NCBI GenBank assembly: GCA_028564705.1
Contig: JAPXFQ010002751.1
Coordinates: 155,849 to 219,848 of the forward strand
Direction: 5' to 3'
DNA: 64,000 bases
Source of the DNA: Apricaphanius iberus
Taxonomy: Eukaryota > Chordata > Actinopteri > Cyprinodontiformes > Aphaniidae
Position 1 is the stretch's first letter, and every line of letters begins with the position of its first letter. The notes under the pieces are model-generated. The model was not told the origin of the DNA, did not search any database, and saw nothing but the letters and a program-made list of their open reading frames with translations. Below are positions 37,464-50,253 of the stretch, piece after piece. The translations under genes were made by a program, and so were the position numbers.

Positions 37464-38149
37464 TGTTTATTTTTTTATTCCTGTCTCTGTATAGAAAACA
37501 GCTGGTGTCATGTAGCTTGGGGTGATTATCCACGGTGTATATCAGTATTTCATCTGTCATGCTGATGCTGTGACTGACACAGAGTCACAGTGACATTACA
37601 GTACTGTAGAATCTTTTTTTTTCCCCAAGAAAGCAGTGCGCAATTGGGAAAAATACCTACGTATATACAAATTTCCACAGGTGATAGCTGATTGCTGTTG
37701 ATGACGTTCTGCTTTTGTGTTAGGGGAGCGGGGGAGGGAGGGCTGCGGAGAGACGTGGGCGGTAATCAAAATGTTGGGGCGTAGCTAGGAGGTTAGGGCG
37801 TAGGTGGGAGGACTCAGGCATTCAGAGCCCAACATGGGGGCCACAAGTGTTTCAAAAGATTACCCAAAAATACATAAATTAACCTAAGAAACACTTTAGG
37901 CATGTTTTCAAGGATGGAATGATATAAGAATGTGATGAAAGCTTTAAAAAGTGGATTTTACATGCCACCCCCTTTAACTTTGTGGCTAAAATTATTTAAC
38001 AAAGCGTTAAAATGTTCATAAATATCTGTCTCAAAAAGTACTTCTTAATGTTCGTCAAGTACTTCTGAAATTAAATAATACTTAGCCTCTTTCCACAATG
38101 ATGGGACTCAGGCCTAATAAAAAAAACACAAATTTGACTGAAAAAATAG
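37464..38149. other. non-coding, no feature recognised
   Basis: Could include the right-hand part of the Harbinger remnant, but no terminal repeat was found. Confidence 0.35.
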
Positions 38150-38537
38150 TATTTAGGCAAGACAATTTTATTTGTATAGAATGCTTTCAATACAAGGCAA
38201 TTCAAGGTGCTTTACATGATTTGGTGGTAAGGAAACCAAACATATGATAAAAGCATGGAAAGTAAAAGTAGCATAACATAGAAGTACGAAAATTAGACAC
38301 AGATAAAACATGGGAATCAATAAAAGAAAACATTTAGCATTTGGTTAAATACATATTAGGAAAAGCATAAAAAGAACATTTATGTCAAAAATCTATATTA
38401 CAATATTACTCAAAAGCATCTACAAACATTAGAGTTCGAATCTTTGATTCAAAATAATCAATAATAATTTAGTAGCTCTGCAGTCATCAGGAAGTTTGTT
38501 CCAGATTTGGGGGGCATAGAAACCGAAAGCTGCTTAC
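38150..38537 (-). mobile_element. L2-related LINE 3' end (second subfamily) with C-terminal codons
   Basis: The minus strand from 38537 reads AAFGFYAPQIWNKLPDDCRAT, a typical LINE C-terminal block (APxxWNxLP). An AT-rich 3' UTR follows, with the tail ATCATGTAAAGCACCTTGAA...AATAAAATTGTC. It abuts the plus-strand L2 at 38538 head to head. Confidence 0.75.
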
Positions 38538-39317
38538 TATTATAAGAAGAGATCACATTTCCCCTGTTTTAGCTTCTCTTCACTGGCTCCCAGTGAGATC
38601 TAGAATAGAATTCAAAATCCTCCTTCTGACATATAAAGCTTTTAATAATCAAGCTCCATGATACACAAGAGACCTGATTGTTCCATATGTTCCTAACAGG
38701 GCCCTTCGCTCTCAGACTGCAGGTTTACTGGTAGTTCCTAGGATTTCTAAAAGTAGAATAGGTGGCAGATCTTTCAGTTATCAGGCTCCCCTCCTATGGA
38801 ACAGGCTCCAAGGGTTGGTTCATGAAGCAGACAACTTGTCAATCTTTAAAACTAGCCTTAAAACCTTCCTCTTTGACAAAGCTTACAGTTAGAGACAGGT
38901 TAGACAGGTAGTTAGAGACAGGTTAACAGGTAGCTAGGAAGAGACAGGTTAATGTTAGTAGTCAGGTAGAGTGTCAAAAGCTAGGAAGAGATAGGAAGAG
39001 GTAGAGTAGCTACGTAGAGATAGATTAATGTAAGCCAAGTAGAAAGTGTTAGTAGCTAGGTCTCCTAGTAGCTAGGAGACAGGTTAATGTTAGTAGCTAT
39101 GCTGCTTTAGGCTGTTGCAGGACATTATTAGGGTCAGTTCCTACTTTCTCTCCTACTTCTCCCCAACTGCATGATGTGCTGTCAATTCAAGCGCTAACCT
39201 GTTTTCTCTTAGTCTCTTCCTACAGTAGGTGCTCCTGACCCGCCCTGCTTTATGGCCCTGACTAAGATGGCATTCCAGTGGAGGAACATTCTCCACGTCC
39301 TGCTACCAGCTTCTTCT
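38538..39317 (+). pseudogene. L2 LINE, left part: ORF2 C-terminus and 3' UTR (continues at 52058)
   Basis: The plus-strand frame reads RDHISPVLASLHWLPVRSRIEF, LIVPYVPNRALRSQT, then SFSYQAPLLWNRLQG and FKTSLKTFLFDKAYS, ending at a TAG about 38890. This is the conserved C-terminal segment after the RT domain of L2 LINEs. One codon in the middle is a stop (CCATGA, where CCxTxx is expected). The 3' UTR follows and stops mid-way at GTCCTGCTACCAGCTTCTTC. The missing rest of the UTR resumes at 52058, after the nested L1/Tx1 element. Confidence 0.85.
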
Positions 39318-41553
39318 TCCTTCATTTTTTTTTACGTGTCCTGTCTAGCAGTTTGCTACTCAGAATTTGAGTCCAAAAGATTTACTTTCCCAAGCAGAGT
39401 ATTAATACTCCACTTGATGTATATGTATGAAAAATCTTTATTAGTGATTACTGTGGGTTCAATTTCCTGAAGTCATGGACGCGAAACTGAGACAAGAAGG
39501 AAGAAAGGAAGAAGGTGAAGGAGAGAAACAGAACCAGCAGAAGCACGAACCGACGACACAAGACAGGGAGGCAAACAAAGAACACAAGAAAACATCCCAG
39601 TCCTCCGCCTCTGCTGGAGGCCACGTGGATCAGGAGCACCCCACCCCCCAGCAGGGCCCCGACCAGTGACCAGCCGATAGGGGTCCTCCGCCGCCGCCGC
39701 AAGGCAGGAGGTACCCGCAGCCAACCGACGGACGACACATGCCGCCGCCACCCCGGACCAATACCCACCGCCAACAACCCAGCCCCCCTCACACACCCAA
39801 ACGCCAGGGAGCCACAGTAAAAGCTGCAGCGGATGTATGCCCTCCCCAGGCCGCGCCCAGCCAGCACCTGGACATCCAGATCTACCAGCCCCCGGGTCCA
39901 GATCCCGCCCCACGCAGAGCGCCGAGACCAGGGGTCCAGCCAATGCCGGACAGCCCCCCCAAATGAACCGACCAGGCAGCAGAACTCACGGAACCGGCAG
40001 GAGGCCTGGGGACCAGGCACGGTCCCCCCCGATCCACCGAACGGTACCACCTTACCTTACAACCCGGCACCCCCATAAGAGGTGCCCCAGTCAATCCAAG
40101 GAGGATGTCGGCCCGAAACAGCGGCCGCCTGACACACCGGACCACCCAGGACCCGCCAGACATGCACCAGGACCGAGCCGGGCCGCAACCAGGACCCCCG
40201 GCCCCAGGCATCGAGAACCATCATCGACCAGCAGGCAGGAGCATCCATCACCGACGGGGAGTGACGGAGGGAAAGAAGATGCACCAGGCCAGAGGGCAGC
40301 CAAACACCCAACCTGACAGGTAGACATAGACAGACAGAGATACTCATACGTACCCTCCCTCTCATGCGCACACATTCTCACAAATACAGGACACACGAAA
40401 AAAGGACGCTGTACACTCTTTCATACGCCGCATACATACTCTATACTCCCAGGCCCAGGGACAGACGCCCCAATAGAGCACCCTGGCCCTGCCCCCGGGA
40501 GACGAACCCCTTGCCCACCGCGACGGGGACAAGCAGACCGCCAAGGCCCCCACCCCGGCAAGAGTAGCCCACCAGCCCAGGTCCACAACCAGATGGCTTG
40601 ATATTCCACCCGGGCTCCAACCCCTGATGGTCCCACGAACAGGGGTGTGGAAAGACTCCCAGCCTCTCTCCCCCTGCTCAATTTTAGTGTTGTTGCATGT
40701 TGTTCTAATGTGCACTTAAAATAGAGGAGTGGGACATGGGAATACTGCCAGGCGCCCCCATCTACCCCCTCGGGCCCTCAGTGTCTAGATACATTTAAAA
40801 AGTGGGCACCGACACCACAGGCGAGGCCCCTTATAAGGGGGCAGGGGCAGCGGCACCTCTGAGCCCCGTGGGGACCCAGGCCATCCGCCCGCCCCCATCC
40901 CAGGGGGAGACCTAAATCATCCCAACATTCAGACTACTAACAAAACACAGGACATTAGACTACCAGGCTGAGTTTAGCCCACCCTCTCCCCGTACACCGG
41001 CCAAAGGGCCCCGCCACAGCACCCGGCAGAGTGCTTGGACCAAGACCCAGGAGCCATGTCCAGTGCCAATATGACCGAACGGGCCCAGAGACGCCGGCCA
41101 CCCGCCGTGGCCACCCGCCGCGGCCATACGCCGACACCCCGACACGCAGGCACGGCAAGGGGCCATCGGGGAACCAGCGACAAGAACCAGCCCAGGGAGA
41201 TGGAAAAGGCAGCAGCGCCCGCCGACCACCGGCCGATCACAACCCCCCCCCCCCAGCCGGCCAAACCACGGGCACGTGGCCCAGAACCCAGAGCCGCAGG
41301 CCCAGCCCAGACCCCCCCAGAGCAGCAAAGCACCAGGCCAGTAACCAGTGTCCGCCCGCACAACCCCCCTAAGGCGCCCAAAGCCCCCAAAGTCCCAACC
41401 CAGGTGAGAGCCACGGCACCTACTGCCCCAACCGCAAGCGGACCCAACCCTGAGGACCCCTTGCAGACGCCACCAACCCTTAAGCTCCACATCGGCAACT
41501 GTATCCCACAGAACAAAATAAAGGGCCCCACCCCCCTTAGGTGATGGAGCTGA
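39318..41553 (-). other. GC-rich 3' region of the L1/Tx1 LINE
   Basis: 2.2 kb between the ORF2 stop and the A-run, far richer in G and C than its surroundings. The part at 39480-40330 is shared with the copies at 31742 and 55348. Its plus strand contains long proline/arginine-rich open frames (for example 39837-40316 and 41035-41544), and its minus strand long frames rich in Trp, Gly and Leu. Both follow from composition and do not look like proteins. Compared with the 31742 copy this one has an internal deletion at about 39620 (roughly 300 bases). Confidence 0.75.
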
Positions 41554-42866
41554 TCAAGGGAGACCAGAAAGATTGATCAGATGTGGAGGCAGAAACGTTT
41601 CTAGACCAACGTAATCCAGAAGGAGATCTCTATATTGATTAATGTTCAGAGTATTTTTATTTTTGCAGTTCAAGAGGATATTTTTCTTAGCGATGCATAG
41701 GGCAATTTGAACTACTGGCATAGACTTTGTATCCATGGTAACTTCATCTAAATTTCCCAGCAAGCAAACTGTGGGAGAATGTGTGATATTACATTTTAGA
41801 CACTTTGATAGGTCTTCACATATCTGGTAGCAATATTTCTTGACAGGTGGGCAGAACCAAAGAGCATGAATATAATTGTCTGGTAGATTGCTTGTACATT
41901 GTAAACAGGTATTAGACGGTGTATAACCCATCTTGAACATCCGTTGGCCAGCATAATGCAATCTATGAAGGATTTTATATTGTATTAATCGTAGATTAGG
42001 ATTTTTAAGAAATTTAAAGGTTCTTAAGGAAATCTGAGACAAGAGGTTTTGGTCAAATGAGATGGACAAGTCCATCTCCCATTTTGAAATAGGAAGGGCT
42101 ATTGATTCATCTATTCTATTTAATATTTTGTATATTTTAGATAGCAGTTTGGGAGGTTTAAGATTAAGAAAGTCTAAAACTTTTCCTGGAATTTATAAAT
42201 CAACTGTATTAAGCCTAAATTTATGTTTTATAATTGATTTAATTGCTTGATATTCTAAGAATTTATTCTTGTAAATTCCGAATTGTGTAACCAGTGCATT
42301 AAATTGGATAAAGTCTGTTCCATCAAATATATGCTCCAGGTATTCAATTCCTTTACAACTCCAGTTTGGAAAGTTGATCATGCATTTTTTTTGTAGGATA
42401 TCCGGGTTATTTCAGATGGGTGTACGCCTGCATGGGACTAGTAAGGTCTCTGTCATTTTAAGAAATTCCCACCAAGCTGTCATAGAGGAGCTGATACTAA
42501 TACTTTTAAAACATTCATTTTGTTTTATATTTGAGCTAATAAATGGTAGAGCTGAAAGTTTTATCTTATTGCATGGTGTCTGTTCAACATCTACCCAGCC
42601 CTCATCGAGATAACTGTGTTTTAACCATCTTGATGTGTATTGGAGTCTGTTGGCTAAGAAATAATGACGAAAGTTTGGTAGGACTAGACCTACTTAACTT
42701 TGGACTTCTGTAGTGTTTTTAAGCTGATACGTGGGGGTTTATCTTTCTAAATAAATTTAGAAACAGAAGAGTCCAGAGATCTAAACCTATCAGGTGATGG
42801 TTTTCTTGGTATCATTGAGAATAAATAATTGATTCTAGGCAAAACCATCATTTTTATTGTAGCTAC
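41554..42866 (-). pseudogene. L1/Tx1 ORF2, thumb and C-terminal region
   Basis: The minus strand starts in VATIKMMVLPRINYLFSMIP directly at the LTR element, continues with KPSPDRFRSLDSSVSKFI, then [18 protein letters not shown], and reaches the C-terminal zinc knuckle CLQCTSNLPDNYIHALWFCP (about 41900) in the intact stretch 42075-41554. Tryptophan codons have become stops (after SVSKFI at about 42766, and in RRTPI*NNPDIL at about 42415), and a frame change occurs near 42690. This half of ORF2 is inactive. Confidence 0.85.
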
Positions 42867-43436
42867 TGTGGTAATTCTGTAAACTTTTATCATTCAGAAA
42901 GTAAAAGTCTGTTTTAATTAGCTTGCATGATAGTAAAGAAATGTTTTGTCAAGCATTGTTTATGCAGGAAAGCTTTTAAGTCATAAAACTCTGGGGTGAG
43001 TTTAAATTGCAAAGCTGTAAAAGCAGGATGTTTAGATAAGAAACTGGGAGAAAAGTTTTAGAGAAGCAGATAGCCATTTAACCATAAATTTTTATAATGA
43101 ACCTTTGACCCAGAACAGAGACACCCATCTTCGGACTCCAGGATTCTCTGACAGCAAATCATGGCTAAGAGACTGTTTGGAAGTGATCTGATTGGAGTAA
43201 GATTGGAGAGATTATAAGCGCCCAGAGGCCCGCTTGTCTATAAAGCTGTGAAATAAAGATCAGTTAATTGTTCAGATTTCTTTAAGTCTGGACCACAGAG
43301 AAACTAGGGCAACTTTCTCTGTAAACTGCAATTTGTTAATCTGTTCAAAATAAATGTTAAACTGGAAATTGGCTCCATTTTGTCTCTGCTTGAACATGCA
43401 TTGAATTACTTATGATAATTATTTAATTCAACAACA
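42867..43436 (+). repeat. 5' LTR
   Basis: 570 bases. A TATA-like TCTATAAAG lies at about 43237-43245, with AATAAA at about 43252 and CAAAATAAATG at about 43346 as candidate poly(A) signals. The first 153 and last 136 bases are identical to the corresponding ends of the 3' LTR, so insertion was recent. Confidence 0.9.
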
Positions 43437-43439
43437 ATT

Positions 43440-43455
43440 TGGTGACCTCGACGTG
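43440..43455 (+). promoter_or_regulatory. primer-binding site, tRNA-Trp-like
   Basis: TGGTGACCTCGACGTG starts three bases after the 5' LTR. From memory the 3' end of vertebrate tRNA-Trp gives TGGTGACCCCGACGTG, one mismatch. tRNA-Trp priming is known in some retroviruses. Confidence 0.7.
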
Positions 43456-46400
43456 TGCAGGGTTTTTTGGACCAAAACTCCAGTTATTTTTTAAGTTAAT
43501 AAACGGACATGTATTTGCTCTATTGACAATTTGCGCAGAGTTGCGTAGTTTTTTAATTCTATTGATTGGTTAATCTAACATTGGGTAATGTTGTCATGCA
43601 AGTTAAATATGTTTTTTGTTTTTTGTTTTGAGCAGATTCACTATTGCATGCCCGGAGTGTTGAAGCTGCTCTGAGGTCTGTGTCTCTCTTCTGAGCAGGA
43701 CTGCGACTGCTTTGTGCTCCGCAGAGAGACACCGGTGCCTGCTGGGAGATGGAGTTTCTTACTCTTTTCTCCGGGGGGGACGGAGAGGACAATGGAGCAG
43801 ACGGACCGATATCTTCAACGACTCAAATCGGAGCCACAAGTGCGGATCGGAACTCGACGGGTTGGCCACCCTGCCCAGAATAGGACGCTATTTTGGAGCT
43901 CCCAGGCTGGCAATCGAATAAAGATTACAGAAGAGCCTGGGTCGCCCTCTGTTAAGTCTATCGGATTACCTGGGAGAGGGGCTGCGTATAATTCCAGACG
44001 CGTGGCTGAGCACCACGAACGGAATTGTGTTAATGGTCCGGCATTGGTTTGTTGGTGAGCTCCGACGAGGTTAGTGTTTTAAATTCTGCTTGTACAAGTG
44101 TGTGTCTGTATGTGTGTGTGTGAGATGTTTTTTACGCAGGCGCTTGGCGAGAAGTGCTGGTGATGTTGCGTTCTGGGTTAAAATGTTATAGTATAAATAA
44201 TGAACCCGAGTATAATAAATAAATTAACATAGATAAATAAATATATAACTGCATATGATGGATAACTGAAATTAAATATCTATAAGAATTAGTTGTGAAC
44301 ATTTACGACAGGCCATCAGAGCGGCCGCCCTAAGCTAGGAGCTAATTCTGTCTGAGTTGTTTGCTTGATAGCACGGCTAACATACGATAGCTGTGCCTAT
44401 ATGTTTTGATAAATAAATTAGTGGTTATAGGCGGTTTTCTGCCATCTGTTCGAGTCTTTTGAGGGGTTTTCTGGACGCCGGCGCCAGGAAATTTCTCAAA
44501 GCGGACTACGAAACTTGTAACAGACTGGTCTGAAACCTCCGCGATAAAATAATTAATTAGGTCTAAAAGCCACAGCTTATAATGTTGTGTTTTTTTTTTT
44601 TTTGTTAATGGTTTTGGGCTGTAACGGACGTAGTTGAATCGGTGTTTGCTGTGCGGGACGGCTAGAATTGGAAAAATATGTTTCAGTCCGCGTGGACGAA
44701 CAGGAGGATGTTTTGTTCGTGCCGAATTAAAGTTTGGTACAGTGGTATAAATTGTGCGGATTAAGTCCTGGTATTGCGGTAAGTCATCTTCTAAAGTGTG
44801 TGTTGTGATTTTTTGGAGTGTTTTCGCCGTACGTTTTTGTGCTGTTTTAGCTTTCGTTTCACAGAGAACGCTAACGGTAGCACGTTGCTATAGGCTGTTG
44901 TGCTAAGTTAGCGGTGGTGGCTAACTGCATGTTCTATGTGTTGCAAGCTGAAAGTTGATTTTGGATGGAAAGTGATTACAGACTCCTGCAGACGAATGCC
45001 GTGTTAAGACTTAAACGAATTTGGATCTTGTTACGTTTTTCTGGTTAATTAGGATGTAAAACGGCCTCGGGAAAACTGCTCAGATAACTTTTGGTTGCTA
45101 CTCCCTTTCGGCAATGGTTTAGCACATTTCTACGAAGGGCAATTTTTTAAGGTGTTTCATGTTTAACTGAACTGTTACGGTACGGAGATTACAGATTAAC
45201 AAGTACATGCTGAATTTGGTTAACTGGTTTTACGAGGAGAGCATGTAAATTTATTTGGGATAATTATGCATGTTACAATTAAACGAAAATGATTAAGAAC
45301 AGTTACTCATGAATCGATTCTGACTTGGTGTAGTTTTAATTTTTGATTTCATCTTTAAAATTAAAAAGAGGGAGTTTATAGTCAAAATAAAAGATGCATT
45401 TTTGAATCTTTAAATAGGTGGATTTTTTGCTTTTTTGATTGATCTAAGCAGGAGTTGTTAAGTTGGCCTGAATAAAGATAAAGCTATAAGTAGTAATTAT
45501 AAGCATTTAACGAAAAGCAAACGGTATTAATTGGAAAGCAACAAACTGGTTTAAATTATTTTAATAAGCACCGTGTTGAATGGTACAGAAAATGAGTCTG
45601 TGATTTAAATAAGTATCATTTATGCTAAAATTATGTTTGGCTTATTTCTGATGGCTCTATAGACTTTAAAAATATAGCTTGGTCTCTGAATGAATGACCT
45701 AAAGGAGACTGGTGTTAAATTATTTACACAATTGAACATTCTTCAGGATTTTATGGACAAAAATGCTTATTGGAGTTATCAAAATTTAACTGGGGCTCAT
45801 GAAGTAACCCAGTACACTTCAATTCCGTTACAAATTAAATGTTTTTACCATGCAAAACAACACTTATCATAGTGATAGTTTATAAACTAGTGGGATTTGA
45901 ATGTTTGGTTTTAAAAAAGAAAACATTAAAACACAGAGTCATCTTTAAGTAATCAGTTTGTTTTTTAACAGACTGGGGATACATTTGGAATTGGTCTAAG
46001 GATTGAAAGTAACAATTAAAGTCTTAGGTAGATTTATTTAAGAACAAATAATGAATGTGACCGAAATGATGGTTTAATTTGAAAGTAAGAAGTAAATTCT
46101 AAATTCATTTATTCTGATCGTGTAGAGGCAAAATGTGATTGGACCAGTTACATTGAAGTAATTTTTACCATATATTTGAATGCACATTTTGTTTTGACAA
46201 ATAAGAATCGGTTTTGGGTTTGAAATTTAAGATTAAGCTAGTTTATTTGATGCTGAGAGTAAATTTACAGGTCCTAAAACATTTTGGAATAGATCTGAGC
46301 CTAGAATAATGACATAATATATCATTTGATTAGTGGGGACTCTGTAACTGACAATTTATTTAGATTTTTGATTTTATTTTCTTTATTTTTTCTTATTTTT

Positions 46401-49400
46401 ATTTTTTGTTTTTTCCTCTTTCTCTCTCAAAATTTATATATTTGGTTCGATTTGGATTATGACCCAGATTTCTGAACTGCGGTCTGTTTATTAATTAGAA
46501 CTTTGGAAAATGTTAATTTGGGAAGCTGGATTAATGAAAACGTGATTCAGTGGTAATGTATTTGACGTCTCTAGAAGCTTCAATTTAATTTGGTGTTTAT
46601 CATTGGAGAAAATAAAATAAAAAAGAAGCCTGAGAGGAAAAGAGGGATACTGAAAAGAAAAATGCTGGTTTTTATTTTTTATTTTATTGCGACTAGTTTT
46701 TGTTTAGAGAGATCTCATCTCTTGAACCTCTTTTATTGAATTTTTTGTTTTGTTTTGTTTGACTGCTGAGGGGAATTAGACTATTGAGTATCCTACGAAA
46801 ATTTAAGAGGAGTTTTAGTTGCAAAAATCACTTTGACTATGTTTAGTTCCCTTCACAGAATCGGACAGATGTTTTTGAAGTATGAAAAGTTTTCATTGTT
46901 TACAATCAAGAATATTTGGGCAAGTGACCACATTTGGGTTTGTTTAAAGAGGAATCATATAAGCAAAAGTACTTTGAATGGATATTGGATTGTGTTAAAA
47001 AAAATATATACTTTAGGTTTGGCAAATATTTATAGGGAAGTTGTTTTGTCAGTGATTTAAATCTTGGATTTTTCTTTAGAAATATAGATAGACTTTGAAG
47101 TATAGCAAACTGAAGACTGTTTTTGTAAACTATGTTGTGTTATCAGTCAGTACTGTTCTCTGGTTTTGTTTTAAACATTTGATGTTTTTAACCTTTTTCA
47201 ACATCAACAACAGTTATCTCAATGTAAGTAGCATACTTATATTAGCAGAAATTATTAATTGATTAAAGGGACAGAGTCGGGGAAAAGTGGTGTGAAGTCT
47301 GATTACAAAGGGGTTTAGTTCAATATGAGCTATTCGTCTCAACCTCAGTGAAGCGAAACCAGGAGAGCCACTTTTCCATAGCGACTTTTTAAAAAAAGGG
47401 ATAGAACCTTTGCAGATGGTTATTGCCTTTATTTTTGTTATTGCAATGTTTTAGTGGTGTATTAGCAATATCTAACAGAAAAAATCCAGCCTTTTTGTTT
47501 GTTTCTTTTTTGATTTAATTTTGTTTTTCTAAGAACTAAGTGTGTTGATGAGATATTGCGATGCTCCATCTTTATAAATGTTTAATTTACACATGAGATG
47601 AAAGAGACATTTATCAAATTGAAAAAAATTGAGGAAGGCATTGCATTGATGAAATATAGAATATAAATTGGATGAAAAATGAAGGAATCATTAATTAAAA
47701 TACGCAGGGGAAGTATTAGAACAACAGTTTAATTAGACGTATAAGGATTGATTATTATTCCTGGTGGAGAGGGCAAACCTGTTGATTGGTATATTTTTAC
47801 CAGAATTAATATTGAAGAAATTATTACTAGTATAACTGATTGAAGTAAAATTAAAATAGAGCCCACATAGGCAGTCTGAGTGTGGAAGATATTTAAATTC
47901 AGCATTCGAGGAAGGAGACTAATGAATATGAAAATAAAATGTTTGAATGTAACTTGATTTGAATAAGCTGAGAGGATCGACTGTCTGTTTTTTTTTTCTT
48001 ACTCTAATTATATATTTTTTCTCTTTTTCTCATCCTGCAACAGAAAACCCCTCAGATAAACATTCTTGAGATGGGATTTATGATCCTGGGGAGATGAGAT
48101 GGGTGGGGGTGCGTGGGCTGATGACGGATAGTGCCAGGCGCCCGCCGTAACGGCCACAGAGAGAAACATCTTTACGACCAGCGCAGAATTACGACTCTCT
48201 TGTGCTCTGCTCCCAAACACAGGGGGGCACAGGTGACTGTATATTTTCAGGGGTGAACTGGAGGCCACCCTAGGGGGGAGCACGTTTCCTCATGCTGAGC
48301 TGAACTTTCAAGGACAATGTGTGAATTCACTTGGCTGGCGTGAGATGGACAGTTTCTGCTGAAGAAGTGATGATCAAAGACTGTTGATTCAATGTCACTG
48401 TTACTGAATTAACCACAAGAGTTTCTGTTTGTCTGATCGAAGGTGGCCGCGGTTCTACGTATTTTGATAACCCCATGTCTTCCCCAGGATTATCTCCGGG
48501 TAAAATACCACCATTTACCGGGAACAAAATTTGGCAGAAAAAATTGGGCCGATAGCAGGGGGTTGCTGGCTGGTGAGAGAGAAAAAACATTTTTTTTTTC
48601 TCTTTCTTTTACGTTTTCATCCACAGGGATGTACTGAATTTAAGAAAGGATATATTGTAATGGAACAGACATAAGTGTCTTAAACTGGATAAATAAAATA
48701 AGTAAATTTAAGAATCAATTTGGGTAAACAAGCAAATGGATAGTAATCAGTTGAAATGTACACAAAAAGTAAATTCTTGAGCCTGCTCTTGTTTTTAAAT
48801 CCATTAATGAGGGAGGTGTTTTTTGGTTTAGTTTTTAGGAAAAACAACGGTGTGTCAAAATAATGTGGATTTGCTCTTTCCCCAGGGATTATTTTTAATT
48901 AGATGGGTGAAATAATTTCTTGGCACAATGCAGTTGAATTAGATTGAAAAGGAGTGATCACAAGACCGGATCAAAAAAACTGTCTTTTTAGATGTTTACA
49001 AGCTTATGCCCCCAGGATTATCTCCAGGATTCAGCAGCACGTGAGGAGCACACAGTCTCCTCTGGTCACAGCTGACTACAGCTGCTGAAGGGGTCCAAGG
49101 TACAGCTCCAGGTCGAAGGCGTGAGGAGTCCAGTGGTTCAGCCAGTTCCAGATGACAGCTGGGAACACACACAAAGTGCAGCTCCACGCCAACGACGAAC
49201 CTGGTCGAGGATCAGCAGGATTCTGCCTAAGGAGGGTCGAGAAGGTTTTGACCAAGCTGAATCGGAAGCTGGGGCCACAGGCGGCGGGCCCTAGCTCACC
49301 CAGAAGGTTGTTTGGGTGGTGAAATTACTCATCCAGTGTGATCTATGTGCCAATGAATGAGATGGGCAATTTGAAATTGCCATCTCAAAAGAGGGATCTA

Positions 49401-50240
49401 CAGAAGAAGATCACAACTCACCAATCAGCTGCACAGCAGGTTTTGACCAGCCCACATCGGTGGGCTAAGCTATAGGAAGCGGGGCCTGTCTGTGCATTTG
49501 TGTATATTGGGGGAAATGCTCAATTAATGAAGTAATTGGCATTTCAGAGAGTGGTTATTTGCAAATTTGGGAGTAAAAACTGGAACACTAAAAAATAGGA
49601 GCCCTCCACACTGATCAGCTCTGTATATCGCTCTCCAGCTGCCAGGAGCCACTGAGGGGGATAAAATGAGAGTGAAGAAAGAGGATCAGAATACAAATAA
49701 AGACTGAACATTTATTAATAATTTTTTTTGCATTTTACAGGTTGTTTAACTATTTGATTAACTATTTTATTCACAAGTGAAGAGTCGTAACACTGCCTAA
49801 AAGGGTTCTTAATACCTTCTATTTCACAGGTTTCTAAACACTTTAAGTTTGATTTCTTTCAGAATATAATATAGTAATAATGTCTATGTTCATGGATTTT
49901 CTGAGCTTCTTCCACAGTATTAACATGTATCAAGTCAGATTTAATTATTTCTTCACATGTAAGACATTCTTATACATTGTGGGTTTTGAATTAGTTTGTG
50001 GGAATTGTTAAAATAAATTTTTTGGTTAATGCCAAAAGAGGGTGAATCTATGATTAACAGATTTACATTTTTAATGGGAGTTAAGGTTAAAAAAAGGTAC
50101 TTTAATAGTTTGTCTTTTGAATTTTAGTCTGGAATACTTCATGTTTTTAAACTGATGAAATTTCTTGGATTTGATTTTTTGCATTCTCAAAAAGCTTTAC
50201 AGGTTTTGATCTTTAATCAATCCATTTTTAAAAATGGATT
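43456..50240. other. non-coding interior of the LTR element
   Basis: The first 600 bases are moderately GC-rich. A candidate splice donor (GTTGGTGAGC at about 44051) follows the frame at 43714-44058, and AT-rich sequence continues to about 48000. Two GC-richer patches (48050-48310 and 48430-48570, plus 49000-49500) contain a repeated word CCCCAGGATTATCTCC (48484 and 49010). No protein domain is recognisable in any frame. Confidence 0.6.
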
Positions 50241-50253
50241 GAAAAGAGGGAAT
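50241..50253 (+). promoter_or_regulatory. polypurine tract
   Basis: GAAAAGAGGGAAT lies directly before the 3' LTR, the expected place for the plus-strand primer. Confidence 0.75.

Noticed and set aside
43714..44058. 114-codon frame at the start of the LTR element interior
   Set aside because: No similarity to gag that I can see. It may be leader sequence; kept only as part of the interior description.
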